From contig NZ_JASBRG010000007.1 in assembly GCF_029961145.1 (NCBI RefSeq), positions 1,752,173 to 1,816,172 of the forward strand: a DNA stretch of 64,000 nucleotides, read 5' to 3'. Under the pieces are notes generated by a model. That model was not told the origin of the DNA. It searched no databases and saw only the letters and a list, made by a program, of their open reading frames with translations. A program made the translations under genes and the position numbers. Positions 1-7,756 of this stretch are shown here, piece by piece. Position 1 is the first letter of the stretch, and every line of letters begins with the position of its first letter. Source of the DNA: Pinibacter soli. Lineage in GTDB: Bacteria > Bacteroidota > Bacteroidia > Chitinophagales > Chitinophagaceae.

Positions 1-1077
1 GTCATCAAACAAGTATCTGCTGTCGTGCGGACCCGGAGTTGCTTCTGGATGGTATTGCACAGAAAATGCAGGCTTGCCTTTCAATCTGATACCTTCAATT
101 GATTTATCGTTAAGGTTAACATGCGTAACCTCGATGTGATCTGCTTTTTTAACCGCTTCAGGGTCTACACCAAAACCGTGATTCTGCGTAGTGATCTCGC
201 ACAAACCTGTTACAAGATTTTTTACCGGATGGTTCAACCCTCTGTGACCGTGGTGCATTTTGAAAGTAGGAATACCGTTTGCCAAAGCCAGCAATTGGTG
301 ACCCAAACAAATCCCAAAAACAGGTTTCTCTTCCTTCAATATTTCTTTCACCGTCTCAATAGCGTAAGGCATTGCCGCCGGATCGCCCGGACCGTTTGAT
401 ATGAAATAACCGTGAGGGTTAAACGCTTTCAATTCTGCTGCCGGAGTTTTTGCAGGATGTACTTTTACATACGCGCCTCTCTCTACCAGGCAATTAAGAA
501 TATTTTGCTTTACACCAAAATCAATCACCGCCACACGAATCTCAGAATTAGGATCACCCATTTCATAAGTCTTATCAGTGCTAACAAGAGAAGCAAGCTC
601 CAAACCGTCCATTGATGGTACTTTGGCCAACTCGGCTTTCAGTTGCTCTACATCTAAAATTTCAGAAGAAATGATGCAGTTCATCGCACCTTTCGTACGC
701 ACATGCTCAACAAGTGAACGCGTGTCAACGTCTTCGATTGCAACAAGATTGTTTGCTTTCAAATAATCGTTCAAAGAACCTTGCGCCTGGCGGCGTGAAT
801 ACGTTTCTTCAAGGTTACGCCCAATCAATCCGCGGATCTTTACAGAACTACTTTCTACATCTCCATCTTTAACGCCATAGTTTCCAACGTGAACGTTGTT
901 CATAATCAAAACCTGGCCATAATAACTAGGATCTGTAAATACTTCCTGGTAACCTGTCATACCAGTGTTAAAGCACAATTCACCTGTTGTAGTGCCAATA
1001 ACGCCAAATGCTTTACCATAATGTACTGTGCCATCTTCCAGCACCAAAATCGCTTGTTGTTGAGTAGTATTAGACAT
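1..1077 (-). CDS. carA: carbamoyl-phosphate synthase small subunit, 3' end cut by window edge
   Basis: Glutamine amidotransferase subunit of carbamoyl-phosphate synthase, which hydrolyses glutamine and passes ammonia to CarB for arginine and pyrimidine synthesis. The reverse strand reads open from ATG at 1077 to the left edge (359 codons); the family is about 360-380 residues, so only a few C-terminal residues are missing. The class I amidotransferase nucleophile lies in GICLGHQLLA and the catalytic His/Glu in QYHPEATPGPHDS near the edge. The N-terminal part (LEDGTVHYGKAFG, FNTGMTGYQE) is typical CarA. It lies downstream of rplQ on the same strand but behind a terminator, and has its own -7 box at 1097-1104. 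Identification is secure. Confidence 0.97.
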   Translation of the reverse strand, partial: MSNTTQQQAILVLEDGTVHYGKAFGVIGTTTGELCFNTGMTGYQEVFTDPSYYGQVLIMNNVHVGNYGVKDGDVESSSVKIRGLIGRNLEETYSRRQAQGSLNDYLKANNLVAIEDVDTRSLVEHVRTKGAMNCIISSEILDVEQLKAELAKVPSMDGLELASLVSTDKTYEMGDPNSEIRVAVIDFGVKQNILNCLVERGAYVKVHPAKTPAAELKAFNPHGYFISNGPGDPAAMPYAIETVKEILKEEKPVFGICLGHQLLALANGIPTFKMHHGHRGLNHPVKNLVTGLCEITTQNHGFGVDPEAVKKADHIEVTHVNLNDKSIEGIRLKGKPAFSVQYHPEATPGPHDSRYLFDD

Positions 1078-1096
1078 GGAGATTTTTAATTCGCTG

Positions 1097-1104
1097 CAAA
1101 AATA
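1097..1104 (-). promoter_or_regulatory. -7 box for carA (TATTTTTG)
   Basis: On the minus strand TATTTTTG matches the Bacteroidota -7 consensus TAnnTTTG and is followed by C. It lies 19 bases before the carA ATG, implying a leader of roughly a dozen bases. No convincing TTTG at the usual 19-base spacing upstream. Confidence 0.6.
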
Positions 1105-1113
1105 GTTGATATT

Positions 1114-1340
1114 GAAGTCAAAATTCAAAAATCAAAAGTCAAAAATTTGTCCGTTTGTGCAAACTGGCCTCAATAATCGGTACAGACCGAGTTTTACGCT
1201 GGCAATTATGTAATCAACTGAGTATCCCTGATTCAACTTTTGTTGCGTCGCACACTTGTACAGTAGTAATTCTATTCAGCTACAATGCAAGTCGCCAAAA
1301 TTTACGCCGCCCTTTTGAATTTTGACTTTTTACTTTTGAA
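1114..1340. repeat. intergenic inverted repeat, TCAAAAGT-word family
   Basis: Arm 1 (1114-1148) is a chain of words such as GTCAAAATTC and ATCAAAAGTC. Arm 2 (1311-1340) is the complementary chain (TTTTGAATTTTGACTTTT). About 160 bases lie between them and contain a small hairpin (TCGG-TACAGA-CCGA). The element fills the carA/rplQ gap and ends beside the rplQ terminator. Confidence 0.75.
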
Positions 1341-1346
1341 TTGGTT

Positions 1347-1378
1347 AAAAAAAAGCTCCGATAATAATATCGGAGCTT
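1347..1378 (-). terminator. intrinsic terminator after rplQ
   Basis: Perfect 10-bp stem (1354-1363 with 1368-1377), four-base loop, followed on the minus strand by a run of eight T. It closes the infA-rplQ transcription unit before carA. Confidence 0.9.
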
Positions 1379-1405
1379 CTATATAAAGAATGAATGATCA
1401 TTTCC

Positions 1406-1891
1406 TTATTCTGCTGCTTTAGTTTCTTCACCAGCTGCAGGCGCTTCATCAGAAGCTTTCTTTTTAGCTCCACCAGCACGACGAGTTCTTTTAGCTGGCT
1501 CAGCTTTACTTTCTGCTGTTTTACCGTAGATTTCGTTAAAGTCTACAAGTTCGATCATCGCAGTTTCAGCGTTATCACCCACACGAGCACCCAATTTGAT
1601 GATACGAGTGTAACCACCTGGACGACCAGCAACTTTTTCAGCAACCGCACCGAAAAGTTCTTTGATAGCTTCTTTATCTTGCAAATAGCCGAAAACAATA
1701 CGACGTTGGTGTGTGCTGTTTTCTTTAGCTTTTGTGATCAAAGGCTCAGCGTACACTCTCAAAGCTTTAGCTTTAGCAAGTGTAGTTACAATTCTCTTGT
1801 GCTGAATCAATTGACAAGTAAGATTGCTCAACAAAGCATCTCTGTGTGCTTTTGTACGACTTAAATTTTTGATTTTGTCTCCGTGACGCAT
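1406..1891 (-). CDS. rplQ: 50S ribosomal protein L17
   Basis: Large-subunit ribosomal protein near the exit tunnel. The core (residues 1-120) is canonical: [20 protein letters not shown] at the N terminus, [17 protein letters not shown], and [20 protein letters not shown]. The 161 residues exceed the 120-130 of most bacteria because of a basic Ala/Lys/Glu-rich tail ([19 protein letters not shown]...), which is common in Bacteroidota. It is the last gene of the alpha operon, 111 bases after rpoA and with a terminator directly behind. A hairpin in the rpoA-rplQ gap could lower read-through into this gene. Confidence 0.98.
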   Translation of the reverse strand: MRHGDKIKNLSRTKAHRDALLSNLTCQLIQHKRIVTTLAKAKALRVYAEPLITKAKENSTHQRRIVFGYLQDKEAIKELFGAVAEKVAGRPGGYTRIIKLGARVGDNAETAMIELVDFNEIYGKTAESKAEPAKRTRRAGGAKKKASDEAPAAGEETKAAE

Positions 1892-1953
1892 GACGTTAAT
1901 TTTTAGATTCGGCTGTACCGTGTCAGGAATTACAGCCTACAGTTTACAATGTA

Positions 1954-1995
1954 TAAATAAGGCTCATGCAAGGTTTTCACACAAGCATAAGCCTT
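1954..1995 (-). terminator. attenuator-like hairpin between rpoA and rplQ
   Basis: In the minus-strand RNA an 11-bp stem forms (1985-1995 with 1959-1969, one G-U pair), followed by a weak U-rich tract (UUAUUUAU). It sits eight bases after the rpoA stop inside the operon, so it would act as a partial terminator or processing site. Confidence 0.6.
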
Positions 1996-2002
1996 AAGTT
2001 AT

Positions 2003-3004
2003 TTAGATATCATCTTTATCCACACCCAATTTCGCAAGATCCATTCCGAAGTGCAAACCTCTTTCGTTCAACACTTGTTCGATTTCGCTCAAAGATTTTT
2101 GACCGAAATTACGGAATTTCATCAGGTCTTCTTGTTCGTAACCAACCAACTCGCTCAAGCTGTTAATTTTAGCAGCTTTCAAGCAGTTGAAGGCACGCAC
2201 TGAAAGATCAAGATCTTCCAAAGGTGTTTTCAATACTTTACGCAATTGTAAAGTTTGTTCGTCTACCAGGTCTTCTTTTTTCTCTTCCTTATTATCAAAA
2301 GTGATGTTTTCATCAGTAATGATCATCAGGTGTTGAATCAGAATACGAGAAGCTTGCTTAACAGCTTCTTCAGGATGAATAGTACCGTCTGTGCTAACTT
2401 CCATTACCAACTTTTCATAGTCGGTACGTTGTTCCACACGTGTATTTTCGATGCTGTATTTAACATTCTTGATCGGAGTGTACACAGAGTCGATAGGAAT
2501 ATAACCTACAGGCGCGTCTTTCAATTTGTTCTCTTCAGAAGGTACATAACCACGACCTTTTCCGATTGTAAGTTCTATGTCCAACTTTGCAGAAGGGTCC
2601 ATAGTACAGATCAGCAGTTCCGGATTCATGATCTGGAAAGACTGAGTGCCTTCCTGGATCATGCCCGCAGTAAATTCGTTCTTACCTTTAATGTGCAGGG
2701 TAATTTTTTCATTCACCGCTTCGCTATCTACGATTTTCTTAAATCTTACTTGTTTCAGATTCAGGATAATTTCGGTAGCGTCTTCTGTTATACCCTTGAT
2801 AGTAGCAAATTCATGCTCAGCCCCTTCAATCCTAATTCCCGTGATAGCATATCCTTCCAATGAACTCAGCAATACGCGGCGCAATGCGTTTCCGATAGTT
2901 ACGCCAAAGCCAGGTTCCAAAGGGCGGAATTCAAATTGTGCTTCAAAATCGGTTGCTTTTTGCAAAACAATTTTGTCAGGTTTCTGGAAATTTAAAATGG
3001 CCAT
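2003..3004 (-). CDS. rpoA: RNA polymerase alpha subunit
   Basis: Alpha subunit that scaffolds RNA polymerase assembly and contacts upstream promoter DNA and activators. The N-terminal domain shows [20 protein letters not shown] and [15 protein letters not shown]; the C-terminal domain shows [14 protein letters not shown] and [19 protein letters not shown], the helix-hairpin-helix DNA-binding part. Length 333 is normal. ATG at 3004. It lies between rpsD (about 100 bases upstream) and rplQ. Confidence 0.99.
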   Translation of the reverse strand: MAILNFQKPDKIVLQKATDFEAQFEFRPLEPGFGVTIGNALRRVLLSSLEGYAITGIRIEGAEHEFATIKGITEDATEIILNLKQVRFKKIVDSEAVNEKITLHIKGKNEFTAGMIQEGTQSFQIMNPELLICTMDPSAKLDIELTIGKGRGYVPSEENKLKDAPVGYIPIDSVYTPIKNVKYSIENTRVEQRTDYEKLVMEVSTDGTIHPEEAVKQASRILIQHLMIITDENITFDNKEEKKEDLVDEQTLQLRKVLKTPLEDLDLSVRAFNCLKAAKINSLSELVGYEQEDLMKFRNFGQKSLSEIEQVLNERGLHFGMDLAKLGVDKDDI

Positions 3005-3106
3005 ATATCTGTTTCAGATTTTAGTTTTATATTTTCTTTGTTTAGCCTTACTGTTCTGCAATTAGCACTAGAAGAAAAATCTTCCGGCCACTAACTGCGC
3101 TGATCA

Positions 3107-3712
3107 TTATTTAGAGTACAACTCTACAATCAGTTGTTCCTTGATGTTCTCAGGAACGCTTTCTCTTTCAGGGTACGCAATGAAAGTTCCTTTTTGCTCA
3201 GTTTCGTTCCAGTCTAACCAGTTGAATTTAGCATTTTTACCACGGAATTGGCTAGTGATGCTAGAGTTAACGCCAGATGCTGGTTTCAAACCGATGATAT
3301 CACCTGGTTTCAATTGGAAAGAAGGTACGTTCACCACTTCACCGTTAACGGTAACGTGTTTGTGAGATACCAACTGACGAGCACCAGGACGAGAAGCTGA
3401 CAAACCTAAACGGAATACAGTGTTATCCAAACGTGCTTCCAGCAATTTGATCAGGTTTTCACCTGTTACACCACGACGACGAGCAGCCTCATCGAAAGTT
3501 TTGCGGAATTGACGCTCCAATACACCGTAAGTATATTTAGCTTTTTGTTTTTCACGCAATTGCAAAGCATACTCACCAAGGCTTTTACGTTTGCGAGAAG
3601 CACCATGCTGACCTGGAGGGTTGCTGTTTTTGTTTAACCATTTGCCATTGCCTAAAATTGGCTCACCGAAAATTCTGGAAATTTTGGTCTTGGGACCTGT
3701 GTAACGTGCCAT
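3107..3712 (-). CDS. rpsD: 30S ribosomal protein S4
   Basis: Primary 16S rRNA-binding protein of the small subunit. It begins MARYTGPKTKISRIFGEPI and carries the S4 RNA-binding domain (LEARLDNTVFRLGLSASRPG, QLVSHKHVTVNGEVVN) at about residues 90-150; 201 residues, as expected. The alpha operon is autoregulated by S4 in Escherichia coli, but no matching leader structure was recognised here. A strong hairpin at 3811-3840 separates it from rpsK upstream, so it may need its own promoter in the 143-base gap; no TAnnTTTG box is visible there. Confidence 0.98.
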   Translation of the reverse strand: MARYTGPKTKISRIFGEPILGNGKWLNKNSNPPGQHGASRKRKSLGEYALQLREKQKAKYTYGVLERQFRKTFDEAARRRGVTGENLIKLLEARLDNTVFRLGLSASRPGARQLVSHKHVTVNGEVVNVPSFQLKPGDIIGLKPASGVNSSITSQFRGKNAKFNWLDWNETEQKGTFIAYPERESVPENIKEQLIVELYSK

Positions 3713-3810
3713 AATTGTAATTGTAGATTTTTTTGGTTACGATGTACGATCAGTAAAAATCTTAAAAAATCAATCGCACATCCTTGTAAAATACAAAATA
3801 TATGAAAAGC

Positions 3811-3840
3811 AAAAATGTACGGTGGGTTTCACCGTACATA
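3811..3840 (-). terminator. strong hairpin terminator between rpsK and rpsD
   Basis: Perfect 10-bp stem (3815-3824 with 3830-3839), five-base loop, followed on the minus strand by TTTTTGCTTTTC. It lies 16 bases after the rpsK stop, in the middle of what is normally one operon. Confidence 0.8.
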
Positions 3841-3855
3841 AACTCTTTATAAAGA

Positions 3856-4260
3856 TTAAACTCTTCTTTTCTTCGGAGGACGGCATCCGTTGTGTGGAAG
3901 CGGCGTCACGTCTTTAATCTGTACTATTTCGATGCCTGAGTTAGACAAAGAGCGAATAGCTCCTTCACGTCCAGAACCAGGTCCTTTCACGTAAACGTCC
4001 ACTCTTTTCAAACCAGCATCCAGCGCTACTTTTGCTGCGTCAGCTGCGGCCATTTGAGCTGCATATGGAGTGTTCTTTTTAGAACCTCTGAAGCCCATTT
4101 TACCAGCAGAAGACCAGGAAATAACCTGACCGTGCTTGTTAGTTAAGCTGATAATGATATTGTTGAAGCTTGCTACGATGTGTGCATCACCATATGCGTC
4201 AACTTTTACAATTCTTTTTTTAGCAGCGACTTTAGCGCTGTTTTGTTGTGCTTTCGCCAT
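3856..4260 (-). CDS. rpsK: 30S ribosomal protein S11
   Basis: Small-subunit platform protein contacting mRNA near the E site. Diagnostic segments are [40 protein letters not shown] and [15 protein letters not shown], and the end is [12 protein letters not shown]. Length 134 is normal, with a basic N-terminal extension (about 15 residues, [14 protein letters not shown]). Gaps of 154 bases to rpsM and 143 to rpsD are unusually wide for this operon, and each holds a terminator-like hairpin. Confidence 0.98.
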   Translation of the reverse strand: MAKAQQNSAKVAAKKRIVKVDAYGDAHIVASFNNIIISLTNKHGQVISWSSAGKMGFRGSKKNTPYAAQMAAADAAKVALDAGLKRVDVYVKGPGSGREGAIRSLSNSGIEIVQIKDVTPLPHNGCRPPKKRRV

Positions 4261-4301
4261 GACTTTTTAAAGGTAATCTTGTTTTAATTAAATATTCCGT
4301 G

Positions 4302-4318
4302 ACCGGAATCGAACCAAC
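4302..4318 (-). other. tRNA T-arm-like fragment between rpsM and rpsK
   Basis: The minus strand reads GTTGG-TTCGATT-CCGGT, a five-base stem (with G-U pairs) and a seven-base loop identical in form to a tRNA T-arm. No matching acceptor strand, D-arm or anticodon arm is found upstream, so this is not an intact tRNA. It may be a degenerate tRNA remnant or coincidence. Confidence 0.3.
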
Positions 4319-4365
4319 ACTCCGTCGCACCCTGACATCTGTAACTGGTTCTTATTAACAGGTGC

Positions 4366-4410
4366 ATAAAAAAACGGCTGTCAATAAGCGATTGAGCTCA
4401 TCAACAGCTA
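4366..4410 (-). terminator. terminator-like hairpin after rpsM
   Basis: The minus-strand RNA pairs 4401-4408 with 4377-4384 (8 bp including G-U), with a 16-base loop, then CG and seven U. It starts a few bases after the rpsM stop and would attenuate transcription into rpsK. Confidence 0.6.
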
Positions 4411-4414
4411 TTAA

Positions 4415-4795
4415 TTATTTCTTAGCGGCCTTTTTCTTACCGGCAACTGTCTTACGTTTACCTTTACGAGTACGGCTATTTGTTTTGGTGCGTTGACCAC
4501 GAACAGGCAAACCTTTACGATGACGTAAGCCACGGTAACATGCGATATCAAGTAAGCGTTTAATGCTCATTGATACTTCAGAGCGCAAAGCACCTTCTAC
4601 TTTAAATTCATCATTGATGATGTTACGAATAGCAGCTTGCTCTTCGTCATTCCAAGTATGAACTTTTTTGTCTAAGGAAATACCTGCTTTCTCCAAAATG
4701 TACTGGGCTGATGAACGGCCAATTCCGTAAATATAGGTTAAACCTATTTCGCCTCTCTTGTTTTTTGGTAAATCAACACCGGCAATACGAGCCAT
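4415..4795 (-). CDS. rpsM: 30S ribosomal protein S13
   Basis: Head protein of the small subunit that touches the P-site tRNA and bridges to 23S r[23 protein letters not shown] at the N terminus, [19 protein letters not shown] and [19 protein letters not shown] at the C terminus are typical; 126 residues. It follows rpmJ closely (49 bases), so infA, rpmJ and rpsM look co-transcribed. Confidence 0.98.
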   Translation of the reverse strand: MARIAGVDLPKNKRGEIGLTYIYGIGRSSAQYILEKAGISLDKKVHTWNDEEQAAIRNIINDEFKVEGALRSEVSMSIKRLLDIACYRGLRHRKGLPVRGQRTKTNSRTRKGKRKTVAGKKKAAKK

Positions 4796-4844
4796 AATTC
4801 TATTTTAATTTTCGATTTTAATGTTTCAAACGGTAATCTTAAGA

Positions 4845-4961
4845 TTATCCTTGTCTTTGTTTGTAACGAGGATTTTTCTTGTTAATTACATACAGCTTTC
4901 CTTTTCTCCTCACGATCTTACAATCTGCGCTGCGCTTCTTGATTGATGCACGAACTTTCAT
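4845..4961 (-). CDS. rpmJ: 50S ribosomal protein L36, zinc-free type
   Basis: A 38-residue protein read directly from the sequence: it starts [20 protein letters not shown] and ends [13 protein letters not shown]36 is the smallest bacterial ribosomal protein. The zinc-binding form has three Cys and one His; here only one Cys (residue 14) remains, and the other ligand positions are Ser (11), Asn (27) and Tyr (33), so this is the C-minus (zinc-independent) form. It lies 37 bases behind infA and 49 before rpsM, the normal order. Confidence 0.96.
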   Translation of the reverse strand: MKVRASIKKRSADCKIVRRKGKLYVINKKNPRYKQRQG

Positions 4962-4998
4962 TGTTATTTAATTTAAAACGTTTACCCTTTAATGCGGA

Positions 4999-5217
4999 TT
5001 ATTTGTATCTGAAAATAATCCTTCCCCTTGATAGATCGTATGGACTCATCTCCACACCCACCTTATCACCTGGTAAAATTCTGATATAGTGCATTCTCAT
5101 TTTTCCTGAGATTGTCGCCAGAATTTCATGCCCATTTTCCAACTTCACCTTGAACATCGCGTTTGACAATGCTTCTAAAATGATTCCATCCTGTTTGATT
5201 AATGCTTGTTTCGCCAT
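4999..5217 (-). CDS. infA: translation initiation factor IF-1
   Basis: Binds the A site of the 30S subunit during initiation. A 72-residue single OB-fold (S1-like): [61 protein letters not shown] at 5217. It is the first gene of this transcription unit: a -7 box lies 16 bases upstream and the next gene upstream is unrelated. In many relatives secY and map precede infA; here they do not. Confidence 0.98.
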   Translation of the reverse strand: MAKQALIKQDGIILEALSNAMFKVKLENGHEILATISGKMRMHYIRILPGDKVGVEMSPYDLSRGRIIFRYK

Positions 5218-5233
5218 ACTATTTTTGGGAGCG

Positions 5234-5241
5234 CAAAGATA
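5234..5241 (-). promoter_or_regulatory. -7 box for infA operon (TATCTTTG)
   Basis: The minus strand reads TATCTTTGC, an exact match to TAnnTTTG, 16 bases before the infA ATG. The leader would be about ten bases, consistent with the weak use of Shine-Dalgarno sites in this phylum. Confidence 0.7.
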
Positions 5242-5370
5242 GGAGTTTAGAAATTAATAATAAAATAAATGGAGAAAAAATTCCTTTTTATGCATATTAT
5301 TCTTAAATACGGCATTAAAAATAGCAAATAATTTGAATATACCTAGAAAAGCTTAAATTAAGATATTTTT

Positions 5371-5455
5371 CAGTAACTGAATAACTGATCAACTGAATAA
5401 CCGAAAGAGTCCTGAATTTCAATCTTTTACTCAATTGCTCTGTTATTCAGTTACT
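5371..5455. repeat. intergenic inverted repeat, CTGAATAA-word family
   Basis: Arm 1 (5371-5401) is built of GTAACTGAATAACTG-type words. Arm 2 (5432-5455) is the complement (GTTATTCAGTTAC). It lies upstream of infA and downstream of the 5494-5883 gene, both on the minus strand. Confidence 0.7.
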
Positions 5456-5493
5456 AAAAAGGAGCAAATCGCTTTGCCCCTTTTCCTTACTTA

Positions 5494-5883
5494 TTAAACC
5501 AGTTCAACTTTTGTCATTTGTAAATAGTGATTCTGAAGCTGGTGAACCGCAATCGGCATCTTTATTTGCCGGTGGTCCTCACGATACCATATTTCAAAAT
5601 CATGGAAGCCTTGGGAATTCAGTAACACCCTGAAAGGCCCCTTTTTATACTTCGTATAATTATTTTCGTACGCTTCTTTTTCAAAACCAAGTTTAACTAA
5701 TTGATTTTCATCTAAAGGTATGGGAAAAAGATTTTCCGGCTTGAACCAGAACGTCTGCACATCTGTCCTTACACAAATTTCTTTGTCTTCATGATTCAAT
5801 TCTGTCACCACTCCTTCTTTTACCTGGCCCTCAAAGTCGGCCATTACATAATCGCCTTCTTTTAATTCATTGATTTTTATCAT
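5494..5883 (-). CDS. conserved small protein with SH3-like N terminus
   Basis: Not assigned to a named family. A soluble protein of 129 residues from ATG at 5883; a TTG three codons upstream is also in frame but less likely. The N-terminal 55 residues (INELKEGDYVMADFEGQ, VVTELNHEDKEICVRTD) look like a small beta-barrel of the KOW/SH3 type. The rest is rich in aromatic and charged residues (PFRVLLNSQGFHDFEIWYRE) and ends with a possible helix (VHQLQNHYLQMTKVELV). No signal peptide or membrane segment. A weak -7 box lies upstream. Function unknown. Confidence 0.8.
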   Translation of the reverse strand: MIKINELKEGDYVMADFEGQVKEGVVTELNHEDKEICVRTDVQTFWFKPENLFPIPLDENQLVKLGFEKEAYENNYTKYKKGPFRVLLNSQGFHDFEIWYREDHRQIKMPIAVHQLQNHYLQMTKVELV

Positions 5884-5907
5884 AATGAGCAAGTTTTTTG
5901 TTTACTC

Positions 5908-5915
5908 TAAATATA
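5908..5915 (-). promoter_or_regulatory. possible -7 box (TATATTTA) for the 5494-5883 gene
   Basis: The minus strand shows TATATTTA, one mismatch from TAnnTTTG, with TTG about 20 bases further upstream. It lies 24 bases before the ATG at 5883. Confidence 0.4.
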
Positions 5916-6013
5916 CTAAAATGATATCATAGCTGCAATGGGTTATTTTAATCATCATATATATTTAAAATGGAAATAACATCAACGAACAAGATTTTGT
6001 TGCTCACGGCAGG

Positions 6014-6104
6014 ATTGAAGTCAAAATTCAAAAGGCAAAAATCAAAAACGGGGGTCTTCGCATTTTTTGACTTTTTACTTTTTACTTTTTACTTTTGAAT
6101 TTTT
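6014..6104. repeat. intergenic inverted repeat abutting a start codon, TCAAAAGT-word family
   Basis: Arm 1 (6014-6050) is a chain of GTCAAAATTC, AAAAGGC and AAAAATC words. Arm 2 (6063-6104) is the complementary TTTTTGACTTTTTACTTTT chain. The loop is about 12 bases. Arm 2 ends three bases before the ATG of the next gene, so the region normally used for ribosome binding would lie in the stem. Confidence 0.75.
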
Positions 6105-6107
6105 ACC

Positions 6108-6605
6108 ATGACTAAAATTGGATTGATCTCCGATACGCATAATTTTCTTGATGATGCTGTGTTCAATTATTTTGATAAATGCGATGAAATATGGCACGCC
6201 GGCGATTTTGGCACTGCTGAAATTGCTGACAAACTAAAAGCATTCAAACCACTGAAAGGCGTGTACGGCAACATTGACGGGCCTGACATCAGATATTCAT
6301 ATCCTGAAGAACTTGTTTTCAATTGCGAGGAGGTTACAGTCTACATGAAACATATTGGCGGTTATCCAAATAAGTACGCTCCCGGCGTTAAACAGAGAAT
6401 TATGGAAACTCATGCCGGCTTGTTTATTAGCGGCCACTCCCACATTTTAAAGGTTATATACGATGAAAAATTAAAATGCCTGCACATCAATCCGGGAGCA
6501 GCGGGAAAGCAAGGCTGGCACCAGGTACGCACACTTATTCGATTTGATATTGATGGAAAAGACATAAAAAACTGCGAAGTAATAGAGCTTGGGAAAAGGG
6601 TTTGA
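6108..6605 (+). CDS. YfcE/MJ0936-type metallophosphoesterase
   Basis: Cytosolic phosphodiesterase of the calcineurin-like superfamily; the substrate cannot be told from sequence. The metal-binding motifs are all present in order: SDTHN (residues 8-12), GDFG near 33, YGNIDG near 54, GHSH near 111, and the short-family ending HINPGAAG. Length 165 is typical of the compact YfcE group. ATG at 6108 fits the family start MTKIGLISDTH. The inverted repeat just upstream would hide the start region in an RNA stem. The next gene starts 47 bases after this stop. Confidence 0.93.
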   Translation: MTKIGLISDTHNFLDDAVFNYFDKCDEIWHAGDFGTAEIADKLKAFKPLKGVYGNIDGPDIRYSYPEELVFNCEEVTVYMKHIGGYPNKYAPGVKQRIMETHAGLFISGHSHILKVIYDEKLKCLHINPGAAGKQGWHQVRTLIRFDIDGKDIKNCEVIELGKRV

Positions 6606-6652
6606 GAAAAGTTTTTCTTACCTTACAAAGACCAAAACCAACACTACTAAAC

Positions 6653-7756
6653 ATGACCATGCAACGCCGTGAAATGCTGCGCAACACAGCTTTGGCCGCC
6701 GCAGCTTTTGCATTTAGCAGAGATTCTTTTGCGAGAAAGATAGAGTCCCGCATTATCAACAACTTCCCTCCTTCAAAACCCATGATAAGATTGGGGTTTA
6801 ATGAAAATCCCTACGGTCCGTCGCCAATGGCCCGCAAAGCAATGATGGATGCTATAAACGGATCTAATCGTTATCCAATCGATGCTGTCGATCAATTGAG
6901 AAACAGAATAGGAAAAGAGTACAATCTTAACGCGTCTAATGTTGTGATTGGCGCAGGGTCGTCCGAATTGCTTGGCATTGTAGGTGCATGGACGGTTATG
7001 AAGAAAGGGACGGCCATTGTGCCGGAAGTAAGTTTTCTTTCCTGGACACCGGCTGCAAAAAAGATCGGGCTGGATATCAAGACGGTGCGGCTAACTGGTT
7101 CAAGAGTCATCGACCTGAGCGGAATGAAGAATGGCATTGAATCAAACACGAAGCTCGTTTATTTGTGCAACCCCAATAACCCAACAGGAACTGTGTTGCC
7201 GCCGAATGAACTGGAAGCGTTTATACGCAATGTGGCTCCTACTTGCACCATTTTACTTGACGAGGCATATACGGAGTTTAACGACACTCCGAGCATGGCT
7301 AAACTGGTAAATGAATTTCCGAATTTGCTGATTGCAAAAACCTTCTCAAAAGTGTACGGCATGGCGGGTGCAAGGCTTGGCTACGTTCTTGCTCATCCAC
7401 AAACCATTAGTGAAATAACTTCGCTGCAGCCATGGGCAAATGCCAGTGCGAGTGCGGTATCACTTGCAGGCGCGTTGGCCTCTCTGGACGATAAGAGCTT
7501 TGTGATTTATTGTAAAACGGAAAATGCAAAGGCAAAAGATATCTTCTATAATGCGCTTAAAAAAGCGAACATTTCATACATACCTTCCAGTACAAACTTT
7601 GTGTATTTCAATTGCGAAAATTATTCGAAAGATATTGTTGCCCAATTAGAAGCAAAGGGTATTGCAGGCATCAGAACGTATGAGAAAAACACCAGGTGGT
7701 GCAGGCTTACTGTGGGAACAGTGGAGGAAATGGGCAAAGTGGCTGAAGCTATTTGA
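6653..7756 (+). CDS. HisC-like PLP aminotransferase with Tat-like leader
   Basis: Class I/II pyridoxal-phosphate aminotransferase, closest in motifs to histidinol-phosphate aminotransferase (HisC). Visible: LGFNENPYGPSP near residue 47, CNPNNPTGT near 172, the cofactor Asp in LLDEAYTEF near 203, and the PLP lysine in TFSKVYGMAGARLGY (K233). ATG at 6653 is preferred over an in-frame TTG that overlaps the previous gene. It begins MTMQRREMLRNTALAAAAFA followed by FSRDSFA, a twin-arginine-like signal, so the enzyme is probably exported folded with its cofactor. That makes a housekeeping histidine role unlikely, and no his genes are nearby. The stop codon lies in a repeat arm. Confidence 0.88.
   Translation: MTMQRREMLRNTALAAAAFAFSRDSFARKIESRIINNFPPSKPMIRLGFNENPYGPSPMARKAMMDAINGSNRYPIDAVDQLRNRIGKEYNLNASNVVIGAGSSELLGIVGAWTVMKKGTAIVPEVSFLSWTPAAKKIGLDIKTVRLTGSRVIDLSGMKNGIESNTKLVYLCNPNNPTGTVLPPNELEAFIRNVAPTCTILLDEAYTEFNDTPSMAKLVNEFPNLLIAKTFSKVYGMAGARLGYVLAHPQTISEITSLQPWANASASAVSLAGALASLDDKSFVIYCKTENAKAKDIFYNALKKANISYIPSSTNFVYFNCENYSKDIVAQLEAKGIAGIRTYEKNTRWCRLTVGTVEEMGKVAEAI

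Noticed and set aside
1394-1864. 156-codon open frame antisense to rplQ
   Set aside because: It lies fully opposite a certain ribosomal protein gene; its Phe/Ser-rich sequence is the shadow of Lys/Glu-rich codons.
2255-2863. 202-codon open frame antisense to rpoA
   Set aside because: Shadow of the rpoA frame, with no family features.
4290-4380. Complete tRNA gene between rpsM and rpsK
   Set aside because: Only a T-arm can be drawn; there is no acceptor partner, D-arm or anticodon stem at proper distances.
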